This document shows positions 1 through 8,459 of a stretch of 42,918 bases of DNA, one piece after another. Every line of letters begins with the position of its first letter. Positions within the stretch are counted from its first letter, which is position 1. A program made the translations under genes and the position numbers. The notes beneath the pieces were generated by a model. That model did no database searches. It saw only the letters and a program-made list of their open reading frames with translations, and was not told the origin of the DNA. The stretch spans positions 1 to 42,918 of the forward strand of contig CAIYPD010000067.1 in assembly GCA_903928075.1 (NCBI GenBank), in the 5' to 3' direction. Source of the stretch: Candidatus Firestoneibacteriota bacterium (GTDB taxonomy: Bacteria > Oederibacteriota > D2-FULL-39-29).

Positions 1-158
1 GATGTCAACTACCGTTGACATAGCGAGATAAGCAAAGCTTTTCTCGATAGGAAGGATATATAGATGTCAACTGTCGTTGACATAGCGAGATAAGCAAAGC
101 TTTTCTCGATAGGAAGGATATATAGATGTCAACTGTCGTTGACATAACGAGATAAGGT
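1..158 (+). repeat. 62-bp tandem repeat, 2.5 copies
   Basis: Two full 62-base units (1-62, 63-124) and a partial third (125-158) follow one another with only a few substitutions. Each unit holds two inverted repeats: ATGTCAAC-4 bases-GTTGACAT, and a hairpin CGAGA-T-AAGC-AAA-GCTT-T-TCTCG. A single, slightly altered copy recurs at about 6354-6414. The third unit changes directly into another repeat module (154-179). The array begins at the window edge, so its true length is unknown. Confidence 0.9.
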
Positions 159-179
159 CTAAAATCATTGAAGGATATT
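154..179 (+). repeat. Dispersed intergenic repeat, module B
   Basis: This is one copy of a roughly 26-base module with consensus AAGGTCTARAATCGTTGAAG followed by GATATT. Other copies lie at 6415-6440, 6455-6479, 8504-8529, 8617-8642, 8713-8737, 11392-11417, 11485-11510 and 17233-17258 on the plus strand and 13492-13517 on the minus strand. All are between genes. The stretch 190-240 just after this copy resembles the GGACTTTATGGACC-type runs seen reversed near 13.5 kb. Confidence 0.85.
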
Positions 180-267
180 TGAAAATATCAGATTGTATCT
201 TGACCGGACCTTAAGGACTTTACAGATTTATAGGCTTTATGGACGGGATTTGAAATTAGGAGGGAAT

Positions 268-1098
268 ATGTTAAAGTTAAAAGTTGCATATGCAATCTGG
301 CCCTGGGGTCTGAATAAGAAAGAAGAAATGGTGCAGGCATTAAAGGATATGAAAGAGGTTGGATTCTCCAAGTTTGAAAGTGTCCGGGATGCGATTGATG
401 TTTTCAAAGGCAATGCTGACGAGTTTAAGGCTGTAACCGACGAATACAATGTCCATCCGGTAAGTTTCTATTTTCACCAAACCGGGGATATTAAGGAAGA
501 TGTCGGGCAGGTCAGGACCAAGATAGATTTCTTAAGGAAGAACGGTGTTAAGAGAATGAGCGTGCAAGCGCCCGGATTACCGGGCGGCGGTGCGACCCCT
601 TTGCAACTGAAGCTCGTGCTTAAAACCGTAGAAGAGATGTCAAAGATAACAAAGGAATACGGAGTTATTCCCTGTATTCACCCTCATGCAAATACGATGA
701 TAATGTACGAGAAAGAGATAGACTTTATAATGCAGAATACAGACCCGGAGTATGTTTCTTTCGGTCCGGATACCGCGCATCTTGTACTCGGGAAGTGTGA
801 TCCGGTGGAGATATTTCAAAGGTATGCGAAAAGAATAAGATTCGGGCACATTAAAGATGTAAAGAAGAATGAAAAACGGAAAGAAATAGACGCCGGGAGC
901 AAAGGTTTTGAGATCTACTCTGATTTCCTTGAACTCGGGGAAGGGACAGTTGATTTTAAAGGGGTTATGAAAGTCCTTGAAAGCGTCAACTATGATGGTT
1001 ATATGTGCGTTGAACTTGACAAGTCGCGCTTTACTAACAAAGAGAGTGCGAAGATGAGCTTAAAATATCTTAAGGATAATTATTGTATTGAGTCATAA
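268..1098 (+). CDS. Sugar isomerase/epimerase, IolE-like TIM barrel
   Basis: This 276-residue protein looks like the xylose-isomerase-like TIM-barrel family (AP endonuclease 2 fold). The segment HPHANTMIMYEKEID, followed by a GPDTAHLVLGKCDP block, a GHIKDV strand and a final VELD, follows the order of likely metal and substrate residues in inosose dehydratase (IolE) and its relatives. ATG 268 was chosen because AGGAGGG lies just upstream; an upstream in-frame start at 193 would read into the repeats. It precedes two polyol-type dehydrogenases, so a role in sugar or polyol breakdown is inferred. The exact substrate cannot be read; it could be an epimerase rather than a dehydratase. Confidence 0.8.
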   Translation: MLKLKVAYAIWPWGLNKKEEMVQALKDMKEVGFSKFESVRDAIDVFKGNADEFKAVTDEYNVHPVSFYFHQTGDIKEDVGQVRTKIDFLRKNGVKRMSVQAPGLPGGGATPLQLKLVLKTVEEMSKITKEYGVIPCIHPHANTMIMYEKEIDFIMQNTDPEYVSFGPDTAHLVLGKCDPVEIFQRYAKRIRFGHIKDVKKNEKRKEIDAGSKGFEIYSDFLELGEGTVDFKGVMKVLESVNYDGYMCVELDKSRFTNKESAKMSLKYLKDNYCIES

Positions 1099-1129
1099 GA
1101 TAGAGGCTTAGAGGGTTGGAAGACCGGAT

Positions 1130-1152
1130 GGGCAGTGAAAAATAAACTGCCC
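1130..1152 (+). other. Intergenic hairpin GGGCAGT/ACTGCCC
   Basis: A perfect 7-bp stem, GGGCAGT and ACTGCCC, encloses a 9-base A/T-rich loop between the isomerase and the dehydrogenase gene. No T-run follows, so it does not look like a standard terminator. It may be an RNA-processing or stability element, or a partial terminator inside the operon. Confidence 0.5.
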
Positions 1153-1192
1153 TTGGCAGCCAGATGAGAGCGCGAAAGGAAGAACATTAAAT

Positions 1193-2440
1193 ATGATATT
1201 AGATTATTTCGGGACAAAAAATCCGGATAACTTTCTGCTGCCGGCAAAAGGGAAAATGAAAAAATTCGTTGTCTTTGGAGCAGGAAACATAGGCCGGGGT
1301 TTTTTTGCCCAATTGTTTTTTGAGGCCGGCTACGAAACGGTTTTCGTAGATATTAACGAGACCATCGTAAACGAACTGAATAAACGCAGAGGTTTTACCA
1401 TAAAAATTGTCGGTGCAAAAGAAAGAGAAATTTCCGTAAAGAATGTCCGTGCGATAAACGGCCGGGATCTGGCTGCTGTTGCGGACGAATTACTGAATGC
1501 CGATCTTGCGGCTACCGCTGTAGGTGTAAATGTTTTGAACAATATCTGTCCGGCTCTGGCTGCGGGGATAAAATTAAGAGCCGACCTTGGCGTAACCCTG
1601 CCTTTAAATATAATTGTCGGTGAGAATATGATAAATGCCGGTGCGTTTGTTAAGCAGAAGGTTAAAACTAAACTCGGGCCTAAATATGACGATTATATCG
1701 AAGAGTTTGCGGGTTTTGTTGAAACTGTTCTAGGGCGGATGATTCCGGTGATGCCTGAAGCCTTAAGGAGCCGGGATCCTCTGTATATTATGGTGGAGGA
1801 ATTTTGTACTCTGCCGATAGCAAAACACAGTTTTAAAGGGAAAGTGCCGGACATTCAAAACCTCCTGCCTGCTGAACAGTTTTTATCTTTTGAAGAAAGA
1901 AAACTATATATTCACAATCTTGGCCATTCGGTCTGCGCATATCTCGGGTTTTTAAAAAAATATGAATTTATCCGGGAGGCGGTTGAAGACAAGGAAATTA
2001 AAAAATATGTTAAAGGCGCAATGCTGGAAACGGGGAGAGCAATAATAAAAAAACACAATCTTCCGGAAAAAGAAGTTCTGGATTATATCGACGATCTACT
2101 CGAAAGATTTGCCAATAAGAGCCTGGGAGATACGGTTGCCCGGGTCGGCCGTGATCCGGTCAGAAAACTCGGCCCAGAGGACCGCTTTGCCGGTTCAGCC
2201 CGCCTGGTTGCGGAATTTGGCTTTAAACCGGAAAATATTTCTTACGGCATGGCGGCAAGCTTATTTTTTAATCCACCCGATGATGAGGCCGCCGCAAAAA
2301 TTCAAAAGATTTTAAAAGATAAGGGTCCGGGGGGAGTCCTTAAAGAAATAACAGGCTTGGAACCCGGAAATGAATTGTATAATAAAGTTATTGAAAAATA
2401 TAATATACTAAAAGCTAAATACTCTAAGGGGGAAGCATGA
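1193..2440 (+). CDS. Mannitol-1-phosphate 5-dehydrogenase-like protein
   Basis: The 415-residue protein is a polyol-specific long-chain dehydrogenase of the mannitol-1-phosphate 5-dehydrogenase type, which interconverts mannitol-1-phosphate and fructose-6-phosphate with NAD. The Rossmann motif GAGNIGRGFF sits at residues 29-38, followed by an acidic strand end (VFVDI). A second block NIIVGENMINAG fits the family's middle region, and the helical C-terminal half follows. The start at 1193 has AAGGAAG ten bases upstream; ATG 1256, which would match the usual N-terminus better, has a purine-rich site only three bases away, so the 21-residue extension is uncertain. Its stop overlaps the next start as ATGA. 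The actual sugar phosphate could differ from mannitol. Confidence 0.82.
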   Translation: MILDYFGTKNPDNFLLPAKGKMKKFVVFGAGNIGRGFFAQLFFEAGYETVFVDINETIVNELNKRRGFTIKIVGAKEREISVKNVRAINGRDLAAVADELLNADLAATAVGVNVLNNICPALAAGIKLRADLGVTLPLNIIVGENMINAGAFVKQKVKTKLGPKYDDYIEEFAGFVETVLGRMIPVMPEALRSRDPLYIMVEEFCTLPIAKHSFKGKVPDIQNLLPAEQFLSFEERKLYIHNLGHSVCAYLGFLKKYEFIREAVEDKEIKKYVKGAMLETGRAIIKKHNLPEKEVLDYIDDLLERFANKSLGDTVARVGRDPVRKLGPEDRFAGSARLVAEFGFKPENISYGMAASLFFNPPDDEAAAKIQKILKDKGPGGVLKEITGLEPGNELYNKVIEKYNILKAKYSKGEA

Positions 2441-3483
2441 AAGCTGCCGTATATGAAGGCATTGAGAAGCTTGTTGTTAAAGAAATGGCCGTACCTGTTT
2501 GTACTGAGGATAGTATTATTATCCGGGTGCGCGCTTGCGCTATTTGTGGAACAGATATCCGTACTTTTCATTACGGGAAGGTTAATGTTAAACCGCCTCA
2601 AATTATCGGGCATGAAATGTCAGGGGAAGTGGCAGAAACCGGTTCAAAAGTAAAAGGCTTTAAAAGAGGTGATCGGCTGGCGGTGGCGGCTATTGTCTCC
2701 TGCGGTTCCTGTTATTACTGTAAGAAAGATTTACCCAATCTTTGCGGTAAATTCAAAGCTCTCGGCTACGAACTTCCGGGAGGTTTTGCCGAATATATGG
2801 CGGTGCCAAAAGAGATGCTTTATGACGGGAGCGTAAATAAACTTCCTGATAATGTTACTTTTGATGAGGCCGCTATAGTTGAGCCTTTTGCCTGTGCTCT
2901 AAACGGGCAGGAACTATCCCGGGTCAGCAAAGGCGATGTGGTTGTGATAGTCGGTGCCGGACCGATAGGCCTCATGCACATTTCAATTGCCCGGGCAAAA
3001 AAAGCGGGGAAAGTAATACTTGCTGAGATGTCCGAACAGCGTCTGGAAATGGCAAAAAGCTTTTGTCCCGACATTTGTGTAAATCCGGGCAAAGAAGATC
3101 TGGTTAAGCGAGTTATGGATGAAACAGACCAAAGGGGTGCGGATGTAGTGATTGTTGCAGCTCCTTCGGGCAAAGCTCAGGAAGAGGCGTTAAAATATGC
3201 AGCCTTTAGAGGCAGAATTAATTTTTTTGGCGGGTTACCTAAAGATAAATCCTTCGTAAATCTTGATGCAAACATAATTCACTACCGTGAGTTGTTTATA
3301 AACGGCACCTCCGGTTCACTGCCCCGGCATAATATGGAGGCTTTAAAGTTGTTTTCACTCGGGGAACCGGCGGGTATAAACGCGAAAAAATTTATTACCC
3401 ACAGGTATCCGCTGGACAGAATATTGGAAGGGATAAAGACAGTGGAGTCCGGTCTCGGACTTAAGGTCGTCATAAATCCGTAA
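2437..3483 (+). CDS. Zinc alcohol dehydrogenase, sorbitol-dehydrogenase-like
   Basis: This is a 348-residue medium-chain, zinc-dependent dehydrogenase. The catalytic zinc region CAICGTD, then GHEMSGEV, is followed by the structural zinc cysteines in CGSCYYCKKDLPNLC and the NAD-binding VGAGPIGLMHI motif around residue 170. Members oxidise polyols (sorbitol, xylitol, L-arabinitol, galactitol) to ketoses or act on L-threonine; the substrate cannot be told from sequence alone. The 4-bp ATGA overlap with the previous gene shows translational coupling, supporting a joint role in polyol or sugar use. Confidence 0.85.
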   Translation: MKAAVYEGIEKLVVKEMAVPVCTEDSIIIRVRACAICGTDIRTFHYGKVNVKPPQIIGHEMSGEVAETGSKVKGFKRGDRLAVAAIVSCGSCYYCKKDLPNLCGKFKALGYELPGGFAEYMAVPKEMLYDGSVNKLPDNVTFDEAAIVEPFACALNGQELSRVSKGDVVVIVGAGPIGLMHISIARAKKAGKVILAEMSEQRLEMAKSFCPDICVNPGKEDLVKRVMDETDQRGADVVIVAAPSGKAQEEALKYAAFRGRINFFGGLPKDKSFVNLDANIIHYRELFINGTSGSLPRHNMEALKLFSLGEPAGINAKKFITHRYPLDRILEGIKTVESGLGLKVVINP

Positions 3484-3665
3484 AAGACACTACTCAATGT
3501 AAAAGAGCGTCTTCCGGTTAGATTTTATCTAAAATTTCTAAGTATTTTGTTTGTGCCGGGACAAAGACAGTGAAAAAGAAACTCTTCTAAATGTTGAAAG
3601 TTCGAAATAAACAGTAATAACCGTTTGTTTTGCCTGTTTTTCCGCTTAATTCTCCGCCAAACTGA
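3484..3665 (+). other. Intergenic stretch after the polyol operon
   Basis: No gene or dispersed repeat module is visible. A small A/T-rich hairpin, TTAGAT-TTT-ATCTAA at 3518-3532, is followed by AATTTCT and could be a weak terminator. The downstream part carries the xseA promoter. Confidence 0.4.
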
Positions 3666-3694
3666 TTGAAAAAATCAACCATAAGTGATATTAT
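3666..3694 (+). promoter_or_regulatory. xseA promoter, predicted leaderless
   Basis: TTGAAA (3666-3671) and TATTAT (3689-3694) are separated by exactly 17 bases. The ATG of xseA starts 6 bases after the -10 box, about where transcription should begin, and no Shine-Dalgarno sequence is present. A leaderless mRNA is inferred. Confidence 0.7.
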
Positions 3695-3700
3695 CATTCT

Positions 3701-4957
3701 ATGCAGACACCAAAGATCTTAACGGTCAGTGAAATAACAAAACAAATAAAAGGCCTTATTCAGCAATTTGAAGGTGTCTGGATAGAAGGTGAAGTCTCAA
3801 ATTTTGTACCGCACTCCTCCGGGCATATGTATTTTTCATTGAAAGATGAGAAGAGCGTTATCCGGGCGGCTTTTTTTAAGAATGCCAATCAGCACTTAAA
3901 ATTTAAGATACAAGACGGCATGAAAGTTGTTGTGCACGGGAATGTTGACCTCTATGAAAAGAGCGGCCAGTATCAGGTAATAGTCGATAATATGGAGCCC
4001 AAAGGTCTGGGTATGCTGCAGCTGCGTTTTGAACAGTTGAAGGAACAATTAAAAAAAGAAGGGCTCTTTGACCAGGCAAGAAAAAGAAAACTTCCGATAC
4101 TGCCAAAAAAGATAGGTGTTATAACCTCTCCGACCGGGGCGGTGATAAGAGATATTTTAAATGTCCTCCAGAGGAGGTTCCCTAATATACATGTTGTTCT
4201 TAATCCGGTAAAAGTGCAGGGCGACGGCGCGGCAGAAGAAGTAGCGGAAGCCATAAAATATATGAATGAAGACGGTAGTTTTGACGTTTTGATAGTAGGG
4301 CGGGGAGGGGGTTCGCTTGAAGACCTCTGGGCTTTTAATGAAGAAGTTGTCGCCCGGGCGATATTTTCGTCAAAAATTCCTGTGGTCTCGGCGGTCGGGC
4401 ATGAAATTGATTTTACCATAGCTGATTTTGTCGCGGACCTTAGAGCCCCTACGCCTTCAGCTGCGGCAGAGCTGGTGATTGCGAATAAAACTGATCTGAT
4501 AGAAAAAATAAGAGCTTACGAAGTCAGGCTGACAAATGATCTTACTAATAAATATCAAACCTACAAAGAGAAACTCGACTGGATCAGAAAATCAGGTCTG
4601 GCTATGGGATTAAAGAGGACGCTTGAGATCTTCAAGGAGAGGATTTCAAATGCAGCAAAGAGCCCTGCTTTTCTCCGGCCGAAAGAAAAAATCTCCCAGT
4701 TAAAGCAGGAAGTTGACGAATACGAATCAAAATTAGCGATAACTATAGGGCATTTTCTGGAAAATCGGCGCAATGAGATTAAGGTTTTGCAGGGCAAAGT
4801 GGAAAGTTTAAATCCGCTGAAAATACTTGAAAGGGGCTATAGTGTTACGCTTAAACTTCCGGAAAAGAAAATTATTAAAAGTGCCTCGGAACTTAAAAAG
4901 AACGATGAAATAGAAGTTAAGTTTGCAAATGGCACAATAAACGCTATGATAAAATAG
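3701..4957 (+). CDS. xseA: Exodeoxyribonuclease VII large subunit
   Basis: XseA is the catalytic subunit of exonuclease VII, which degrades single-stranded DNA to oligonucleotides with XseB and takes part in repair and recombination. The N-terminal OB-fold (GVWIEGEVSNF, HMYFSLKD) occupies roughly residues 1-100. The nuclease core carries GRGGGSLEDLWAFNEE near residue 205 and AVGHEIDFTIADFVADLRAP near 230, both hallmark motifs. A long helical section with coiled-coil character precedes a conserved C-terminal segment (LKILERGYSVTLK). Length (418 residues) is normal for the family. The start is taken at 3701, immediately downstream of a -10 box. xseB follows after 67 bases, the usual gene order. 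Confidence 0.97.
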   Translation: MQTPKILTVSEITKQIKGLIQQFEGVWIEGEVSNFVPHSSGHMYFSLKDEKSVIRAAFFKNANQHLKFKIQDGMKVVVHGNVDLYEKSGQYQVIVDNMEPKGLGMLQLRFEQLKEQLKKEGLFDQARKRKLPILPKKIGVITSPTGAVIRDILNVLQRRFPNIHVVLNPVKVQGDGAAEEVAEAIKYMNEDGSFDVLIVGRGGGSLEDLWAFNEEVVARAIFSSKIPVVSAVGHEIDFTIADFVADLRAPTPSAAAELVIANKTDLIEKIRAYEVRLTNDLTNKYQTYKEKLDWIRKSGLAMGLKRTLEIFKERISNAAKSPAFLRPKEKISQLKQEVDEYESKLAITIGHFLENRRNEIKVLQGKVESLNPLKILERGYSVTLKLPEKKIIKSASELKKNDEIEVKFANGTINAMIK

Positions 4958-5024
4958 ATTTCAAAACACAACACTTAGTAAATAGGAAGACGCATAAGAG
5001 CGATTGTGTTCAAGGAGAAACTTT

Positions 5025-5279
5025 ATGTCTGACAAAGAAATGAAATTTGAAGTTGCGCTTACAAAATTAGAAGAGATAGTTGACAAGCTTGAAAGCGGAG
5101 ATATAGGTCTTGATGACTCCCTTAAACATTATGAAGATGGGATGAAACTTTTGAAATTTTGTACCGCTAAACTGGATGAAGTAGAGAAAAAGATAGAAAT
5201 ACTGGTTAAGGACAAGGGCGGGAAAGTAACCGGAACGAAAACTTTTAAAAATGACGAGGATTCGGATAAGTTGTTATAA
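5025..5279 (+). CDS. xseB: Exodeoxyribonuclease VII small subunit
   Basis: XseB binds the helical arm of XseA to make active exonuclease VII. The 84-residue product has the expected all-helical pattern with KFEVALTKLEEIVDKLESGD and the SLKHYEDGMKLLKFC segment of the family. ATG 5025 is preferred because CAAGGAGA lies at the right distance; an in-frame ATG at 5004 has no such site. It follows xseA and precedes ispA, as in many bacteria. Confidence 0.95.
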   Translation: MSDKEMKFEVALTKLEEIVDKLESGDIGLDDSLKHYEDGMKLLKFCTAKLDEVEKKIEILVKDKGGKVTGTKTFKNDEDSDKLL

Positions 5280-5405
5280 GGAAGGACCAAGTGACAGGAT
5301 CCAGGGGACAAAAAGAGAGCAAAAGGCCTAAATCTTGCCGTCTTGTTGTCTTATCTGCTAAGCAGCCCGCCTCAGGAGGGTTGTAATCTTCTAAAAAGGA
5401 TGAGT

Positions 5406-6296
5406 ATGGATTTTAAAAGTTATTTAAAAAATAGATGTCTACTTGTTGATAAAGCTCTGGACAAATTGATGCCTCCGAGTGAAGAATATCCCTCGGTTAT
5501 TAATCAGGCAATGAGATATTCTGTTTTTGCCGGCGGTAAAAGAATAAGGCCTTTACTTGTTATAATGACTGCCGAAACTCTCGGGTATAAAGCAGAACGG
5601 GTTATGCCGACTGCCTGCGCTCTGGAACTTATACATACTTACTCGCTTATTCATGATGACCTGCCCTGCATGGATGATGATGACTTCAGAAGAGGGCAAC
5701 CTACAAACCACAAAGTGTTTGGGGAAAATATGGCGGTACTCGGCGGGGACGGACTTTTAACTTTGGCTTTTGAATTGATAGCCGGTAACGGCGGAGTCAA
5801 GGGTGTCAGGCAAAAAAATGTGCTTAAGTCCCTGCAGCTAATAGCTGAGGGGGCGGGTACGCACGGCATGGTCGGCGGGCAGGTTGTTGATATTATCTCT
5901 GAGAATAAAAAAATAAGCGAACCGGTTCTCCAGTATATCCATACGCATAAAACAGGCGCGCTTATACGGGCATCCATACTGTCCGGCGCGCTGCTCTGTG
6001 ACGCTTCAAAAAAGGAATATTTGGCTTTAAAAAGTTACGGGGAACATATCGGTCTTGTTTTTCAGATAGTCGATGATATTCTGAATGTGATCGGGGATGA
6101 AAAAAAACTGGGAAAAGCGGTAGGCACGGACGCGGTAAGAAAGAAGGTTACTTATCCCGCTCTTTACGGTCTGGAGCAGTCCAGAGCCGAGGTAAAGCTT
6201 CTTTGTGAGAAAGCAAAACTGGCACTTAAGGTTTTTGGTAAAAAAGCCCCCGCTTTAAACGCACTTGTAGATTATTTAGAGAAAAGGGAAGCGTAA
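5406..6296 (+). CDS. ispA: Polyprenyl (farnesyl/geranylgeranyl) diphosphate synthase
   Basis: A short-chain trans-prenyl transferase that condenses isopentenyl diphosphate with allylic diphosphates. The first aspartate-rich motif DDLPCMDDDDFRRG is at about residues 84-97, with the insertion and residues upstream (HTYSLIH) typical of bacterial farnesyl/geranylgeranyl synthases; the second, VDDILNVIGDE, comes near residue 215. GGKRIRP near residue 43 binds isopentenyl diphosphate. ATG 5406 has AAGGA five bases away; ATG 5400 is the alternative. The neighbours xseB and dxs match the widely conserved order. The product length (C15 versus C20) cannot be fixed by eye. Confidence 0.93.
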   Translation: MDFKSYLKNRCLLVDKALDKLMPPSEEYPSVINQAMRYSVFAGGKRIRPLLVIMTAETLGYKAERVMPTACALELIHTYSLIHDDLPCMDDDDFRRGQPTNHKVFGENMAVLGGDGLLTLAFELIAGNGGVKGVRQKNVLKSLQLIAEGAGTHGMVGGQVVDIISENKKISEPVLQYIHTHKTGALIRASILSGALLCDASKKEYLALKSYGEHIGLVFQIVDDILNVIGDEKKLGKAVGTDAVRKKVTYPALYGLEQSRAEVKLLCEKAKLALKVFGKKAPALNALVDYLEKREA

Positions 6297-6614
6297 AGAA
6301 AAAGTCAAAGTGAAACCGCGTTTATAAAGTTTGTAAGGTTCATAAGGTTCGTAAGCAAAGCTTTTCTCGATAGGAATGATATATCGATGTCAACTTCCGT
6401 TGACATAGCGAGATAAGGTCAAAAATCGTTGAAGGATATTGTTAAAGGTCCATGAAGGTCTAGAATTGTTGAAGGATATCGTTTGTTAATATGACTTTCA
6501 AAAATGTAAGGTAAAGATATTTAGTCAACCGCCTATGCTTTGTGGCGGAAGTGTCCACCTTTGGTGGGATTTCGCAAATGACGGAGAATCTTGTACAAGG
6601 AGAACGATACATAA
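6297..6614 (+). repeat. Repeat-filled gap between ispA and dxs
   Basis: This 318-base gap is a mosaic: GTAAGGTTCATAAGG-type runs (6330-6355), one copy of the 62-bp hairpin unit (6354-6414) with CAACTTCCGTTG in the palindrome, two module B copies (6415-6440, 6455-6479), a TTCAAAAATGTAAG block also seen near 17.3 kb, an inverted CCGCC/GGCGG pair, and the GTGTCCACC block (6551-6590). The last bases hold the dxs ribosome site AAGGAG. No gene is visible. Confidence 0.85.
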
Positions 6615-8459
6615 ATGGCGATAATTGACAGGGTTAATTACCCGGAAGACATTAAAAAGATGAGTATTGTCGAATTACAGGAGTTGGCTGAAGATATCCG
6701 TAATTTGATAATTTCTGTTGTTTCAAAAACCGGCGGACACCTTGCCTCCAATCTCGGAGTGACGGAGCTTACCATAGCGCTGCACTATGTATTTAACAGC
6801 CCGGTAGACAAAATTGTCTGGGATGTCGGTCATCAGTCCTATGTTCACAAACTTTTGACCGGAAGAAAAGACAGATTCTCGACGCTCCGGCAGTTTGGCG
6901 GCCTTTCAGGCTTTCCCAAGCGCGCGGAAAGCAAGTATGATGCGTTTGATACCGGCCATAGCGGCACTTCAATTTCTGCGGCTCTGGGTATGGCGGTAGC
7001 CAGAGATCTGAAGAAAGAAGATTTTAAAGTCATTGCGGTCACAGGAGATGCCAGTTTATCCAATGGTATGTCTCTGGAAGCAATCAATAACGCCGGGCAT
7101 CTTAAAAAAGACCTGGTGGTAATATTAAATGACAACGAGATGTCCATAGCCCCGAATGTCGGAGCTATATCTGCACACCTTAATAGAATAATCACGGGCG
7201 AATTCTATAATAAAACAAAAGAAAGAGCCAAGAATTTTATTTCAAAAAGAGAAATCTTCGGTTTGCCGGTTATGAGAATAGCGAAGGTCATAGAAGAGGG
7301 TTTAAAGGGTATTATTTCTCACGGGATAATGTTTGAAGAGCTGGGTTTTAAATATGTCGGGCCTATCGACGGGCACGATCTGAAACAATTGATTGAAACT
7401 TTTCAGAGCATAAAGCGCTTTAAGGAACCGGTAATGGTGCATGTTGTCACTAAGAAGGGGAAAGGCTACAAACATGCCGAAGATAATCCTTCCTCCTTCC
7501 ACGGTACTCCGGCCTTTGAAATTGAAAGCGGTGAAGTTAATTCCAAAAAAGTAATGACTTTTACCGGGGTCTTTAGCCGTACGATACTAAAAATTGCCGC
7601 TAAAGACAAAAAAGTTGTGGCCATTACGGCTGCCATGCCCTCCGGAACCGGACTGGATAAATTCCAGGAAAGATATCCTGCGAGATTTTTTGATGTCGGG
7701 ATTGCCGAAGAACACGCGGTAACCTTTGCGGGAGGCCTGGCTGCGGGCGGATTAAAGCCGGTGGTGGCAATTTACTCGACTTTTCTTCAACGAGCGTACG
7801 ATTCTATCATTCACGATATTGCCATGCCCGCTTACCCGGTGGTTTTTGCGATAGACCGTTCGGGCATAGTCGGAGATGACGGCGAAACCCATCAGGGAGT
7901 ATTTGATATTTCTTTTTTAAGTCATGTGCCGAATTTTGTCATCATGTCGCCTGCGGATGAGGCGGAATTTAAAGAAATGCTTGAACTAGCTTTTAAACTG
8001 AAAAGACCGGTAGCGCTCCGGTATCCCCGGGGTGAAGTTACTGCTTCTAGAATAGGCGGGGGAAAAGTAATTTATAACCGTTCGGCGGTTGTAAGAAACG
8101 GCAAACACACCTGCATTCTTTCGGTAGGGACCATGCTGGTGGAGGCCATAAAAGCGGCCGACGAACTGAAAAAAGAAGGCATAGAGACAGGGATAGTAAA
8201 TGCCCGGTTTATAAAACCGCTTGATACTGTTATGCTCAAGACTCTAGCCCGTAAATATAAAAAAATAGTTATTGTGGAAGAAAATCTGAGTGCCGGCGGT
8301 TTTGGCAGTTTAGTTCTGGACTATTACGATAAAAATTCTATAAAAATTGAGCTGGTCAGACTCGGTTTGCCTGATAAATTTATTGAGCACGGCAGCAGAA
8401 AGATACTGCTTGAAAAATACGGAATTTCAAAGGAAAGGATAGTAAAAGAATGTTTGTAA
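6615..8459 (+). CDS. dxs: 1-deoxy-D-xylulose-5-phosphate synthase
   Basis: DXS joins pyruvate and glyceraldehyde-3-phosphate with thiamine diphosphate, the first step of the methylerythritol-phosphate isoprenoid pathway. HLASNLGVTELTIALHYVFN (42-61) and WDVGHQSYVHKLLTGR (69-84) are classic. The cofactor motif reads GDASLSNGMSLEAIN at residue 144, with A where GDG is more usual. The pyrimidine domain holds GIAEEHAVTFAGG and IDRSGIVGDDGETHQG, and the C-terminal transketolase domain follows. The length of 614 is near the usual 620-640. ATG 6615 has AAGGAG about 12 bases upstream. It supplies precursors used by the adjacent ispA product. Confidence 0.97.
   Translation: MAIIDRVNYPEDIKKMSIVELQELAEDIRNLIISVVSKTGGHLASNLGVTELTIALHYVFNSPVDKIVWDVGHQSYVHKLLTGRKDRFSTLRQFGGLSGFPKRAESKYDAFDTGHSGTSISAALGMAVARDLKKEDFKVIAVTGDASLSNGMSLEAINNAGHLKKDLVVILNDNEMSIAPNVGAISAHLNRIITGEFYNKTKERAKNFISKREIFGLPVMRIAKVIEEGLKGIISHGIMFEELGFKYVGPIDGHDLKQLIETFQSIKRFKEPVMVHVVTKKGKGYKHAEDNPSSFHGTPAFEIESGEVNSKKVMTFTGVFSRTILKIAAKDKKVVAITAAMPSGTGLDKFQERYPARFFDVGIAEEHAVTFAGGLAAGGLKPVVAIYSTFLQRAYDSIIHDIAMPAYPVVFAIDRSGIVGDDGETHQGVFDISFLSHVPNFVIMSPADEAEFKEMLELAFKLKRPVALRYPRGEVTASRIGGGKVIYNRSAVVRNGKHTCILSVGTMLVEAIKAADELKKEGIETGIVNARFIKPLDTVMLKTLARKYKKIVIVEENLSAGGFGSLVLDYYDKNSIKIELVRLGLPDKFIEHGSRKILLEKYGISKERIVKECL

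Noticed and set aside
1-158. 62-bp tandem repeat considered as a CRISPR array
   Set aside because: The whole unit is repeated nearly identically, so there are no unique spacers.
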